Counted from the first letter of the stretch, positions 1 through 6,375 are shown. The stretch is DNA of 10,468 nucleotides from RGIG5612 sp964528825 (GCA_964528825.1 CAZGVB010000042.1:1-10468), one strand, 5' to 3'. Numbers and translations are program-made. The notes: generated by a model not told the origin, from the letters alone.

Positions 1-103
1 GCAATCACTGCGCTGTTTGCCCAGGAGGGTGCGAATGTTGTTCCTTTCTGCGTGCTACGGCAACAACATTCGCACCCTCCTGGGCAAACAGCGCAGTGAT
101 TGC
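1..103. repeat. Perfect 42-bp inverted repeat (fold-back) at the scaffold end
   Basis: Bases 1-42 are the exact reverse complement of bases 62-103, with a 19-base loop (43-61) between them. The right arm and the loop together read as an uninterrupted dehydrogenase reading frame, while the left arm destroys that frame just after an Arg-Arg-Lys-Glu stretch. A perfect palindrome lying inside a conserved coding region and ending exactly at the first base of the scaffold is typical of a fold-back chimera or an assembler artefact. It is less likely to be a real regulatory or replication structure. Confidence 0.95.
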
Positions 104-160
104 CTTTCCCATGCCCGACGAGGCGCCGGTGACGAGAACAGTTTTGTTTTCAAGCTTCAT
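5..160 (-). CDS. Short-chain dehydrogenase/reductase, N-terminal fragment
   Basis: This is the start of a classical SDR oxidoreductase, an NAD(P)-dependent enzyme. The ATG at 160 gives a protein starting MKLENKTVLVTGASSGMGKA. It shows the first beta strand, the TGxxxGxG dinucleotide-binding motif (TGASSGMG) and a second strand ending GANVVAVARRKE. A GGAAAGGA ribosome site lies about 7-8 bases upstream; an alternative ATG three codons earlier sits directly on that site and is less likely. Only about the first 40 residues are authentic. From base 42 leftward the frame reads the fold-back repeat and hits a stop after a nonsense tail, so the catalytic Ser-Tyr-Lys region is not in the window. Substrate cannot be told. 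It follows the MocR regulator and the IS110 relic on the same strand. Confidence 0.85.
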   Translation of the reverse strand: MKLENKTVLVTGASSGMGKAITALFAQEGANVVAVARRKEQHSHPPGQTAQ

Positions 161-203
161 TGTAACCATCCTTTCCTGAAACCCGCTTCCATTGAAGCAT
201 AAA

Positions 204-455
204 TTATTTATAATGACAAACTGATGATTTACAGCCGACCTTACCTCTTGCATAGCTTTGAGCTGTTTCTGTCAGCAGCAAACGTACATGCCGATTTCCG
301 GCTTTGGTAATACCAAGCCTATTCTGATCATCTCCGCCGGTATTTTCTCCCGGCACAAGTCCGAGGTAGGCCGTAAACCTTTGTGCATTAGCAAAGCGCT
401 TGAAATCTCCAACCTCAACCAGCACAGACAGAGCAGTGTGGGTTTTGTTCGACAC
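204..455 (-). pseudogene. IS110-family transposase fragment (C-terminal domain part)
   Basis: The reading frame contains a run characteristic of the C-terminal transposase domain of IS110/IS116/IS902 elements: THTAL, VEVGDFKRF, then AYLGLVPGE, NRLGITKAGNRHVR and AQSYARG. A full IS110 transposase is about 320-420 residues; here only about 75 recognisable residues remain. The first open codon is a GTG with no convincing ribosome site, and the frame is open further upstream without recognisable N-terminal RuvC-like DEDD sequence. After GKVG the sequence departs from the family and stops within a few residues. The small-residue region after GLVP, where active relatives usually have Ser-Gly, reads Thr-Gly-Gly here. 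It is a dead internal fragment, and its end overlaps the likely promoter region of the dehydrogenase. Confidence 0.85.
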
Positions 456-475
456 GAGATAGTTTAATATAAATC

Positions 476-520
476 TGACCTTTTTAAAATGACCGATTTA
501 ATTTTATTTTATAATGTCAG
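476..520. promoter_or_regulatory. Possible regulator half-sites downstream of the MocR gene
   Basis: The AT-rich spacer between the MocR gene end and the IS110 relic holds CTGACC at 476-481, TGACC at 490-494 and GTCAG at 516-520. These resemble the CTGACCTTAT arms of the long palindrome over the MocR gene start. In the minus-strand direction they would lie upstream of the IS relic and dehydrogenase. They may be binding half-sites of the same regulator, or chance; the spacing does not form a clean palindrome. Confidence 0.25.
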
Positions 521-1960
521 TTGAGCTTTCGGTTCTTGGGGGGTGCAGAAAATCTCCTCTAAAATGGAGACGGCCTCCGCCGTTTGCTCAGGGTCAAGAC
601 CCGCGTAATTGATGACCAGTATACGGGAATTTCGGATAGATTCCGACTTCGCGTAGTCCGAGAGCAGCGCGAGCCGGATGCCCTTTTCCTCCGCCAGCGC
701 GTGTATTTGCGCGTCCTCGAGCGAGGTGTTCATTTGCAGCAAAAAGTGCGTTCCGGCCTCCGATTCGCGTATCCGGCAATGCTCGCTCAAGGGCGAGGCG
801 GTGATGGCGGCGATGAGCCGGTCGCGCTTGCTGCGGTAATGCTGCTTTAGGCGGTTGATGTGGCGCTCGAAATAGCCCTGCGAAATAAAGCCCGCGAGCG
901 TGAGCTGCTCGAAGGAGGAGACGGTGCAGGAGTAGAAGCTGAGCTGCTTCCGATACCGTAGGATGAGCTTGGGCGGCAGCACGGCGTAGCTGATACGCAG
1001 CGAGGGGACGAGGCTTTTGGAAAAGGTGTTGATATAGATGACCTTTTCGGCATCGTCCATTTTGTAAAGGGTCGGGATGACCTTGCCGCTGTAGCGCAAT
1101 TCCGAATCGTAATCATCCTCGATGATGTAGTTGATGGGGCTGCTGTGCGCCCACTCCAAAATCTCCATCCGGCGCGAGACGGGCATGACGATGCCGGTCG
1201 GGAATTGGTTAGCCGGGGAGACATGCACCAGATTCGCCTTGCTCCGCTTGAGAAGGTCGCTCCGCATCCCCCTCTCGTCCACGGAGATATAGTCCCACAT
1301 ACAGCCCTGACTGCCTGAAATATCGGCAAATTTCTTATAGCCCGGATCCTCGATGGCGATGATGTTGCCGTCGCCGAAGAGGGCGAGGATGCGGCTGTAG
1401 AGATATTCCGTGCCGGCACCGACGATGATCTGGTCGGGATTCACGCTCATGCCGCGGTAGGAGTGCAGATGCTCCGCGATGGCCTTGCGGAGAGAATACA
1501 ATCCGTTATACGGAACGGTCGTGAGCAGCTCCCGGTTGCCGCTGGAAATAACCTCACGCATGAGCTTCGACCAGATCGAAAGCGGGAACAGGGACATGGC
1601 CGAGGAGTTGGATTTGAAATCGACCCTGTAGTGCGGCTCCGCCTCCTCCGGCGGGATGTACGGCAGCGCCGCCGCCTCCGCGCCGTAGAGATGCGCCAGA
1701 TTTTTCTTGTCCCCGTCGGGCATGTCATTGACGAAAAAGCCGCGCCCCGGCTCGGCGTGGACATAGCCCTCCAGACAAAGCTGCGCATAGCTGTTTTCGA
1801 TGGTCGTGACGCTGATATTCATGTTCATGGAGAGCGCCCGCTTGGACGGTAATTTTTCTCCCGCCGCGAGTCCGCCGGAAATAATTTCGTCCCGAACGGC
1901 CTGATACAGCGCCTCATACAGCGGCAAATCTCCATATTTTTGCAGATTAAACGACAGCAT
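509..1960 (-). CDS. MocR-type transcriptional regulator (GntR wHTH plus aminotransferase-like domain)
   Basis: This is a 483-residue PLP-dependent transcription factor of the MocR/GntR family, of normal length. Residues about 10-78 form the winged helix-turn-helix (LYEALYQAVRDEI, LPSKRALS, YAQLCLEGYVHAEPGRGFFV). From about 115 on is a fold-type I aminotransferase-like domain, including SPANQFPTG at 248-256 and EDDYDSE at 281-287. The PLP lysine is expected in NTFSKSL (Lys315), and LRISY follows at 321-325. The ATG at 1960 is preferred: it matches the usual family start, has an AAGGGGG site about 11 bases upstream, and the alternative upstream start is only a TTG within the palindrome. Such proteins usually sense PLP or an amino compound and control neighbouring metabolic genes. 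The gene is visibly richer in G and C, especially at third positions, than genes to its right, which suggests transfer or a different genomic context. Confidence 0.93.
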   Translation of the reverse strand: MLSFNLQKYGDLPLYEALYQAVRDEIISGGLAAGEKLPSKRALSMNMNISVTTIENSYAQLCLEGYVHAEPGRGFFVNDMPDGDKKNLAHLYGAEAAALPYIPPEEAEPHYRVDFKSNSSAMSLFPLSIWSKLMREVISSGNRELLTTVPYNGLYSLRKAIAEHLHSYRGMSVNPDQIIVGAGTEYLYSRILALFGDGNIIAIEDPGYKKFADISGSQGCMWDYISVDERGMRSDLLKRSKANLVHVSPANQFPTGIVMPVSRRMEILEWAHSSPINYIIEDDYDSELRYSGKVIPTLYKMDDAEKVIYINTFSKSLVPSLRISYAVLPPKLILRYRKQLSFYSCTVSSFEQLTLAGFISQGYFERHINRLKQHYRSKRDRLIAAITASPLSEHCRIRESEAGTHFLLQMNTSLEDAQIHALAEEKGIRLALLSDYAKSESIRNSRILVINYAGLDPEQTAEAVSILEEIFCTPQEPKAQLTL

Positions 1961-1985
1961 TTCGGGAAAATCCCCCTTTTGGCAC

Positions 1986-2026
1986 AAACTGACCTTATTG
2001 ATAATTTATTTTCATAAGGTCAGTTT
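1986..2026. promoter_or_regulatory. Long palindrome over the MocR gene 5' region, probable operator
   Basis: A perfect inverted repeat has 13-base arms: AAACTGACCTTAT at 1986-1998 and its complement at 2014-2026, separated by a 15-base AT-rich spacer. It lies 26-66 bases upstream of the MocR start codon, where the regulator's own promoter should be. Its position and perfection suggest an autoregulatory binding site. MocR proteins are known to bind repeats near their own genes, but the assignment of this site to this protein is inference. Confidence 0.6.
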
Positions 2027-2132
2027 ACCAGCCTCGCGCCCGCTTGTCAATCGGCGCGGTGCCGCCCGTGTGAGGCTTCAGAGCCACTACAAGATATAGT
2101 GGTGCGGAAATTTGATTTTTGTCAGGATCTCT

Positions 2133-2175
2133 TATAGATTTTTATTGAAAGCCTAAAGCTTTTAATAAATCTATA
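2133..2175 (+). repeat. Imperfect hairpin directly before a strong Shine-Dalgarno sequence
   Basis: The left arm (2133-2152) begins TATAGATTT and ends GAAAGC; the right arm (2158-2175) is GCTTTTAATAAATCTATA. They pair over 18 positions with one 2-base bulge and one G-U pair, around a 5-base loop. The right arm ends immediately before GGAGG (2176-2180). It could be part of a mobile-element end or a small regulatory leader; there is no U-tract to make it a terminator. Confidence 0.5.
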
Positions 2176-2176
2176 G

Positions 2177-2233
2177 GAGGTCTTTTATGACTATTCTTAC
2201 GTTCATAACGAGCTTAAAAAGATAGGTGTGATG
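2177..2233 (+). pseudogene. Possible IS21-family IstA transposase relic
   Basis: In one plus-strand frame bases 2186-2230 read YDYSYVHNELKKIGV. This resembles the DYxYVHxELxKxGVTL stretch of IS21-family IstA transposases. The frame is closed by TAG at 2174 and by TAA at 2249, and the expected TLxLLW continuation is missing, so at most about 16 codons survive. The match is short and judged from memory of the family, so it may be accidental. A second frame here starts with ATG at 2187 behind GGAGG and encodes only MTILTFITSLKR (2187-2225); it is more likely fortuitous than a real peptide gene. Confidence 0.35.
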
Positions 2234-2385
2234 AGATGCACTGTCTTTTAAATAGTAACTTAATGCCATATGATGACTTTCGCATATAATATGTTACTGC
2301 AGGGTGATCGTCTGGGCGAAAGCCTCGCTGCCAACATTTGCGGCATATCACATGCGCAGTATTAAAACCGAACCATGACTGACCA

Positions 2386-3720
2386 TCACGGCGTCTGCGA
2401 GACAACATCATCTTCCATCGGCTTTATCTCTTCGCCTGTACCCCTCCATGTAAAATCCTCTATGGCCTTTTTCAGAAAAGCCGCGGTTTTTTCGATATCG
2501 CAATGAGTTATATCAAGGCAAAGATTATAATCACATGCCATTCCCCATTCATGGCCCAAATGAAGTAGGTGTATCTCTCTGCGCTGCTTGTCGGCGTAGT
2601 TTATGATGGATTCTGCCTGACTTTCGCTGATATTAAATTCCTTTGCGGTCTCTTCCACACGCTTTTGCGGCTTTGCATGAAGGAAAATGTGGAAGAATGT
2701 TGGTCCTCTTCCCAATATCTTATTTGCGATCCTGCCGGCTATGATACAGTCTTCTGTCTTCGCAAGCCTGCGTATGACGCTTTGCTGTGCCTGAAATACC
2801 CTGTCCTCATCGTCTCCGCGATGTCTGTAAGGATAATTGAATCCGTAGTCGTAAATATATTGCATTATGCCCCTGCGGAAGCCGTCTTCTCTTCTTTGTA
2901 CCTTTTCTATCGGCAGGCCGCTCTCTTGTGCCACCATAGGCACGAGCTCTTCGTCATATAATTTGAGGCCCGTGATCTCCGAAAGTCTTTTTATTATGAC
3001 CGCGGCACGCGGATCAAATTCTCTGGCTATAGTAACAACAAGGTGCGACTGTCCTTCGGGAAGCTCAATCTTCTGAAACTGTGTCTTGATCTTGACAGTT
3101 GAAAAGATCTTGCTGTATATCTGCACGAGCATACCTACGGCAAATGCCGAGATAAAGGTGCCCTCCCTTATTCCCTCAAGCTTATGAAAGCTGATAAGTG
3201 AGATAACGACCGCAATGAGCAAAAGCGATGAATCAAAAGCGATCTTTATTTTTCCGAACTCCTTGCCGCTGATCTTTGTGATCGCGCTGATCAGGCCCTC
3301 CCCCGCAAGAAACATGATATCTGCTCTTACAGTCAGGTAAACTCCGAATGCTATAACAAACATACTAAGTATGCATATACCCAGTCTGCTCATATAATGC
3401 GAAGGTGAAAGGTCTTTAAGTATCCACAGCGAAAGATCCATCACCTTGCCGTATGTGAGCGCAAGCGGGATCTGGAGCAGATCCTTAGGCTTATATTTTT
3501 TCCTAAGCAGCAATATCTGGGAGATTATGAAAACAAAATGCATAAGGATCGTTATATTGCCCATCGTAATGGGAAATATAAGACTCAAGACATATGGCGG
3601 ACTCGAGATAGGCGTTACACCGAGATTACATTTTGATGACAGTGCCACTCCAAATGACGAAATAAATATTCCGATCAAAAAGAGCATAATGCGAAACAAA
3701 AACAGTTTTTTATTCTTCAT
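2386..3720 (-). CDS. YczE-like membrane domain fused to a cytidylate kinase-like domain
   Basis: The 444-residue protein has two parts. Residues 1 to about 208 are hydrophobic with roughly six membrane segments (for example 10-28, 54-72, 112-132, 160-178, 187-206) and resemble YczE/YitT-type integral membrane proteins of Firmicutes (SSFGVALSSKCNLGVTPISS, then FVIAFGVYLTVRADI). Residues about 226-425 match the cytidylate kinase-like family: VVTIAREF, GLKLYDEELV, DCIIAGRIANKILGRGP, KRVEETAKEFNISESQAE, YADKQRREIHLLHLGHEWG and YDLCL-like NYNLCLDI-type ending. The region where the family usually has a Gly-rich GSGGREIG P-loop reads DPRAAVII here, so ATP binding is doubtful. The ATG at 3720 follows GAGGGG by 8 bases. 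The kinase-like part is predicted to be cytoplasmic and membrane-tethered. Substrate and function are unknown. Confidence 0.85.
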   Translation of the reverse strand: MKNKKLFLFRIMLFLIGIFISSFGVALSSKCNLGVTPISSPPYVLSLIFPITMGNITILMHFVFIISQILLLRKKYKPKDLLQIPLALTYGKVMDLSLWILKDLSPSHYMSRLGICILSMFVIAFGVYLTVRADIMFLAGEGLISAITKISGKEFGKIKIAFDSSLLLIAVVISLISFHKLEGIREGTFISAFAVGMLVQIYSKIFSTVKIKTQFQKIELPEGQSHLVVTIAREFDPRAAVIIKRLSEITGLKLYDEELVPMVAQESGLPIEKVQRREDGFRRGIMQYIYDYGFNYPYRHRGDDEDRVFQAQQSVIRRLAKTEDCIIAGRIANKILGRGPTFFHIFLHAKPQKRVEETAKEFNISESQAESIINYADKQRREIHLLHLGHEWGMACDYNLCLDITHCDIEKTAAFLKKAIEDFTWRGTGEEIKPMEDDVVSQTP

Positions 3721-3940
3721 CCGGTGTTCCCCTCACATCAAAAAAAATCTGATATTATTTTATCGCTTATATCCATGCTTAGTGATAAAAAAATTTTATC
3801 ATAATAATACTCTTTTTGGATGTGAGACCGAAGCATACCTTAGCGTTGTCATGCAGGGGTCACTGTCAATGTGCGAGGAACAGAAAACGCAGCTTGCCTT
3901 TGCGACATAGCTCACACGCGCGATGTCAAATGAATTGTTA
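3721..3940. other. Spacer upstream of the membrane kinase-like gene
   Basis: This 220-base spacer should hold the end of the AEC transcript and the leader of the fusion gene. It contains an AT-rich perfect hairpin, GATAAAA (3784-3790) pairing with TTTTATC (3794-3800). It also has an 8-base complementary pair, CTCACATC at 3732-3739 and GATGTGAG at 3819-3826. In the transcript, the copy nearer the start codon overlaps the start of the GAGGGG ribosome site. I see no clear -35/-10 pair and no strong terminator with a T-run. Confidence 0.45.
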
Positions 3941-4864
3941 TTATGCCATAGCATTCATGAATAGATATAACAGCGGAACGGTGCCTATGCTTAATATAGT
4001 ACACAATCCGCATGTAAGTGATGATGTCTCGTGGTCTCCCTCATATGCCACCGCCATCATGGTGATAGTGGATGCGGGAGGAACGCCTACAGACATCACA
4101 GATACCTGTGTTGCGGCACCTGCCCCAAAGAATGGCTTCAATACAAAGAACAATACCGCAGGTATGACGACAAGCCTGGATGCAGCGATGACATAATATC
4201 TCCAATTGCCGAACATCTTGGCAAAAGGATAAGATGCTATGGTACTTCCGGTGATAATGAGTGCAAGAGGAGACATAAGCTGTCCTATAAAGTCTATCGG
4301 CTGCATGATGATCTCGGGTACCTCAATATTCAGAAAGAAGATCAATACCGAAAGTACTATGCCTATAGTGCTGGTATTTATCATCTTAAGCAGATTGAAC
4401 TTTTCTGACTTTCCAGCGCTCTTTTGACACAGATACAATCCGAGCGTGAACATCAATACCGTAAAATGTATATTCAAAAGGCCCATATACGAGACTCCGA
4501 GATCTCCGAAAAAGCTCTCGGCCAGCGGAAAGCCCATAAATCCGACATTGCCGAACAATATCAAGCTGAGAAACATGCAAAACAAAGGCTTGCTTCCATT
4601 GGATATAAGCTTGCTTATGATAATGCCGAATATTGCCAGAATTATATATATCAGCACTCCTATGATCATCAATGTCCCGACATCGGACTTATTTTCACTG
4701 TCCATGCCTACGATAGAAGAAAAGATCATACACGGACATGCCGCCTCAAGCGTCAATTTGGACATAGCCGATGTAGCCGCACTATCCAGCAGCTTGATCC
4801 TGCGCAGCAGAAAGCCAAGTCCGAGCGCGGCTATTATCTTGATCATTGCATTTACTACTAACAT
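3941..4864 (-). CDS. Auxin efflux carrier (AEC) family transporter
   Basis: A 307-residue integral membrane protein of normal length for the AEC family, with about ten hydrophobic segments in two halves around a charged loop near residues 148-160. Family hallmarks are GNVGFMGFPL (105-114) in the first half, TGSTIA (205-210), SRLVVIPA (229-236) and MSVGVPPAS (257-265) followed by TITMMAVAYEGD in the second. In bacteria these secondary carriers export or exchange organic acids or related anions; auxin is not implied. The ATG at 4864 has only weak upstream purine stretches (GAAGAA adjacent, AGGAT about 14 bases away). It follows the thioesterase by about 120 bases once the duplicated gap flanks are collapsed, so co-transcription is likely. 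The substrate cannot be inferred from sequence alone. Confidence 0.92.
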   Translation of the reverse strand: MLVVNAMIKIIAALGLGFLLRRIKLLDSAATSAMSKLTLEAACPCMIFSSIVGMDSENKSDVGTLMIIGVLIYIILAIFGIIISKLISNGSKPLFCMFLSLILFGNVGFMGFPLAESFFGDLGVSYMGLLNIHFTVLMFTLGLYLCQKSAGKSEKFNLLKMINTSTIGIVLSVLIFFLNIEVPEIIMQPIDFIGQLMSPLALIITGSTIASYPFAKMFGNWRYYVIAASRLVVIPAVLFFVLKPFFGAGAATQVSVMSVGVPPASTITMMAVAYEGDHETSSLTCGLCTILSIGTVPLLYLFMNAMA

Positions 4865-4869
4865 TTCTT

Positions 4870-4995
4870 CGATTCTATATCCTGTTATCCCTGATTTTGT
4901 ATCCTATTTCTTCAGCTTTTATCTATATTTTCTGCTTTATATCCTGTGTCTTTAACTTTATACCCTATGTCTACTACTTTATGCCCTATGCAAGT
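4870..4995. repeat. Degenerate 21-bp tandem repeat between thioesterase and AEC genes
   Basis: About six imperfect copies of a 21-base unit run through the spacer. The clearest are TGCTTTATATCCTGTGTCTT at 4933, AACTTTATACCCTATGTCTA at 4954 and TACTTTATGCCCTATGCAAG at 4975; more decayed copies lie around 4870, 4891 and 4912. In the gene direction each unit has the form CAYAGGRTATAAAG followed by a purine-rich stretch. The last copy overlaps the thioesterase stop codon (4986-4988 in this copy) and the first abuts the AEC start codon. Confidence 0.75.
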
Positions 4996-5183
4996 TTTGA
5001 GTCTGTCTTAGACTGGAATTTTTCATTTNNNNNNNNNNNNNNNNNNNNNNNNNNNNNNNNNNNNNNNNNNNNNNNNNNNNNNNNNNNNNNNNNNNNNNNN
5101 NNNNNNNNNNNNNNNNNNNNNNNNNNNNCTACTTTATGCCCTATGCAAGTTTTGAGTCTGTCTTAGACTGGAATTTTTCATTT
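4974..5183. repeat. Exact 55-bp duplication flanking a 100-N gap (spurious gap)
   Basis: Bases 4974-5028 and 5129-5183 are identical over 55 positions and sit immediately on either side of the run of 100 Ns at 5029-5128. Both copies carry the 3' end and stop codon of the thioesterase gene. This is what results when two contigs that overlap by about one assembly k-mer are scaffolded with a default gap instead of being merged. The true sequence probably contains one copy and no gap. Confidence 0.9.
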
Positions 5184-5539
5184 CTTATGATGAAGCGTTC
5201 ATGAGTGCCGCCTCCTATGTGGCCCTTTTCGTCAAAAGCCTCAACCTTAAATACGAGGCGTCTGCCGTCTATCTCGACAAGCTCCGACTCCGCAACCACC
5301 TTCATGCCTATAGGTGTAGCGCTGTCATGTGTTATGTTCACTTTTGTTCCTACGGTACCCTCACCCTCTGCAAGATAAGGAGCAACACCGTCACATGAGG
5401 CCTTTTCCATCAATGCGACCATCATAGGAGTCGCAAATACATCCAATCCTCCACTCCTGAGCGACTTAGCCGTATTATTCTTATCTACTACAGTCTCTGC
5501 CTTGAATTTCATTCCAACCTTAAGCTCTCTCTCTTCCAT
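5141..5539 (-). CDS. FlK-like hotdog-fold acyl-CoA thioesterase
   Basis: The 132-residue protein has the length and order of the FlK-like thioesterase family: LKVGMKFKAETVV, then SGGLDVFATPMMVALMEKA (29-47), GTVGTKVNITHDSATPIG (61-78) and GTHERFII near the end. The catalytic residues known in fluoroacetyl-CoA thioesterase FlK (Thr42, Gly69, Glu50, His76) have counterparts at a constant offset of five: Thr37, Gly64, Glu45 and His71. It probably hydrolyses a small acyl-CoA; fluoroacetate detoxification is not implied. The start at 5539 is 7 bases behind AGGAGG; the adjacent ATG at 5542 is only 4 bases away. It sits downstream of the phosphopantetheinyl transferase and upstream of the AEC carrier, which may export the released acid, though that link is inference. 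Confidence 0.9.
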   Translation of the reverse strand: MEERELKVGMKFKAETVVDKNNTAKSLRSGGLDVFATPMMVALMEKASCDGVAPYLAEGEGTVGTKVNITHDSATPIGMKVVAESELVEIDGRRLVFKVEAFDEKGHIGGGTHERFIIRNEKFQSKTDSKLA

Positions 5540-5658
5540 CATAACGCCTCCTGTATTTTCTCGTTTTTTCTCGTTTTTTATATCATTTTCCATTTCCCGG
5601 TTTAGGTCACAGATCACATATCCGTGCCGCTGTGCTCTGCTTTCAGATATCCATCCCG

Positions 5659-6375
5659 TTATCCGTTCGCATCAAGCATATCCGCAAATGAGACCATCTC
5701 TATATGCTCTGCCATATCCGGCATGTCCACGATCCCTGCGTCCTTTTTTGCAACATTCTCATATGCTATGCATATGCTGCAGCAATAATCCGAAAAGCAT
5801 GGGTATTCCCGAAATGCGAACTCTCTCTCATCCGCGGCCTGCCTTACAGATATCCCTTCTTCTTTTACAGATATCTCAAAGCTGTCAAGCCTAAGCCCGA
5901 GCCCCCTTCCCGTTGCCTTGATGAAGCTCTCCTTAAGCGTCCACATCCTGTAAAAGTGTCTTTCGCTTATCTGTGCAAAGCGCTGCTCTTCTTTTGTAAA
6001 ATATCTTTGAGCTATCCGCGTTCTGCCGCTTTTTACAAATTCGATATCGCATCCGACCTCGACAGGCGAGACGGCACATATGACCATATTATTTGAATGG
6101 GATAAATTAAAAAATACATCCCGTCTTCCGCCAAGATACGGCTTGCCTTTTTCCGAAAAACACATATCATGCTCGAATATGCCGTGGCTTTTAAGGACAT
6201 ATTCAAGCAGCAAGCCTGCACCTGCCGATTGCATGGCACCCTTGAGATTGCTGCCATATTTCAAGACCTTTTCCCGTCTTTCTCCGTCAAGTGCCATGAC
6301 CACCCTCTCATACATGCCGGGCATATTCAGTTCATTTATATCTGCCGCATAGAGTACGGCCTTTTCATGCTTCAT
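5659..6375 (-). CDS. Sfp-type 4'-phosphopantetheinyl transferase
   Basis: A 238-residue enzyme of the Sfp/Gsp/HetI class, which moves phosphopantetheine from CoA to a serine of carrier proteins. Diagnostic motifs are intact: FFNLSHS (88-94), VGCDIE (107-112) and FYRMWTLKESFIKATGRGLGL (141-161). Asp110, Glu112 and Glu149 are the expected Mg ligands. Length is normal. The ATG at 6375 has only a weak purine stretch upstream, so translation may be modest. No peptide synthetase, polyketide synthase or fatty-acid synthase gene is visible in the window, so the carrier-protein partner lies elsewhere. About 120 bases separate it from the thioesterase gene start, on the same strand. Confidence 0.94.
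   Translation of the reverse strand: MKHEKAVLYAADINELNMPGMYERVVMALDGERREKVLKYGSNLKGAMQSAGAGLLLEYVLKSHGIFEHDMCFSEKGKPYLGGRRDVFFNLSHSNNMVICAVSPVEVGCDIEFVKSGRTRIAQRYFTKEEQRFAQISERHFYRMWTLKESFIKATGRGLGLRLDSFEISVKEEGISVRQAADEREFAFREYPCFSDYCCSICIAYENVAKKDAGIVDMPDMAEHIEMVSFADMLDANG

Larger units (their letters stand above)
2027..2385. other. Spacer without an intact gene (relics and hairpins)
   Basis: This 359-base stretch lies between the MocR promoter region and the end of the membrane fusion gene. The left part (2027-2080) is GC-rich like the MocR gene; the remainder is less GC-rich, as in the genes to the right, so a composition boundary falls here. It contains a small hairpin (CCACTA at 2084-2089 pairing with TAGTGG at 2097-2102), a larger imperfect hairpin at 2133-2175, and a possible IS21 IstA relic. 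No convincing terminator for either flanking gene is visible. A 65-codon minus-strand frame across 2214-2411 has no family resemblance and overlaps the end of the neighbouring gene. Confidence 0.6.

Noticed and set aside
847..1788. Long Arg/Ser-rich minus-strand frames inside the MocR gene
   Set aside because: They are GC-driven shadow frames in another phase of the clear MocR coding sequence, with low-complexity composition.
2214..2411. 65-codon minus-strand frame with CRKCWQRGF
   Set aside because: No family resemblance, no ribosome site, and it overlaps the end of the fusion gene in a different phase.
4870..4988. Stop-codon read-through of the thioesterase into the repeat
   Set aside because: In the gene's own frame the repeat gives several further stops within a few codons; only a shifted frame is open.
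5141..5539. Fluoroacetate resistance gene
   Set aside because: The active-site residues fit the FlK fold family, but many FlK-like proteins act on ordinary acyl-CoAs and no organofluorine context is visible.
5543..5617. N-terminal extension of the thioesterase (MICDLNREMEN...)
   Set aside because: The AGGAGG site lies inside this stretch and points to the start at 5539, and family proteins begin near LKVGM.
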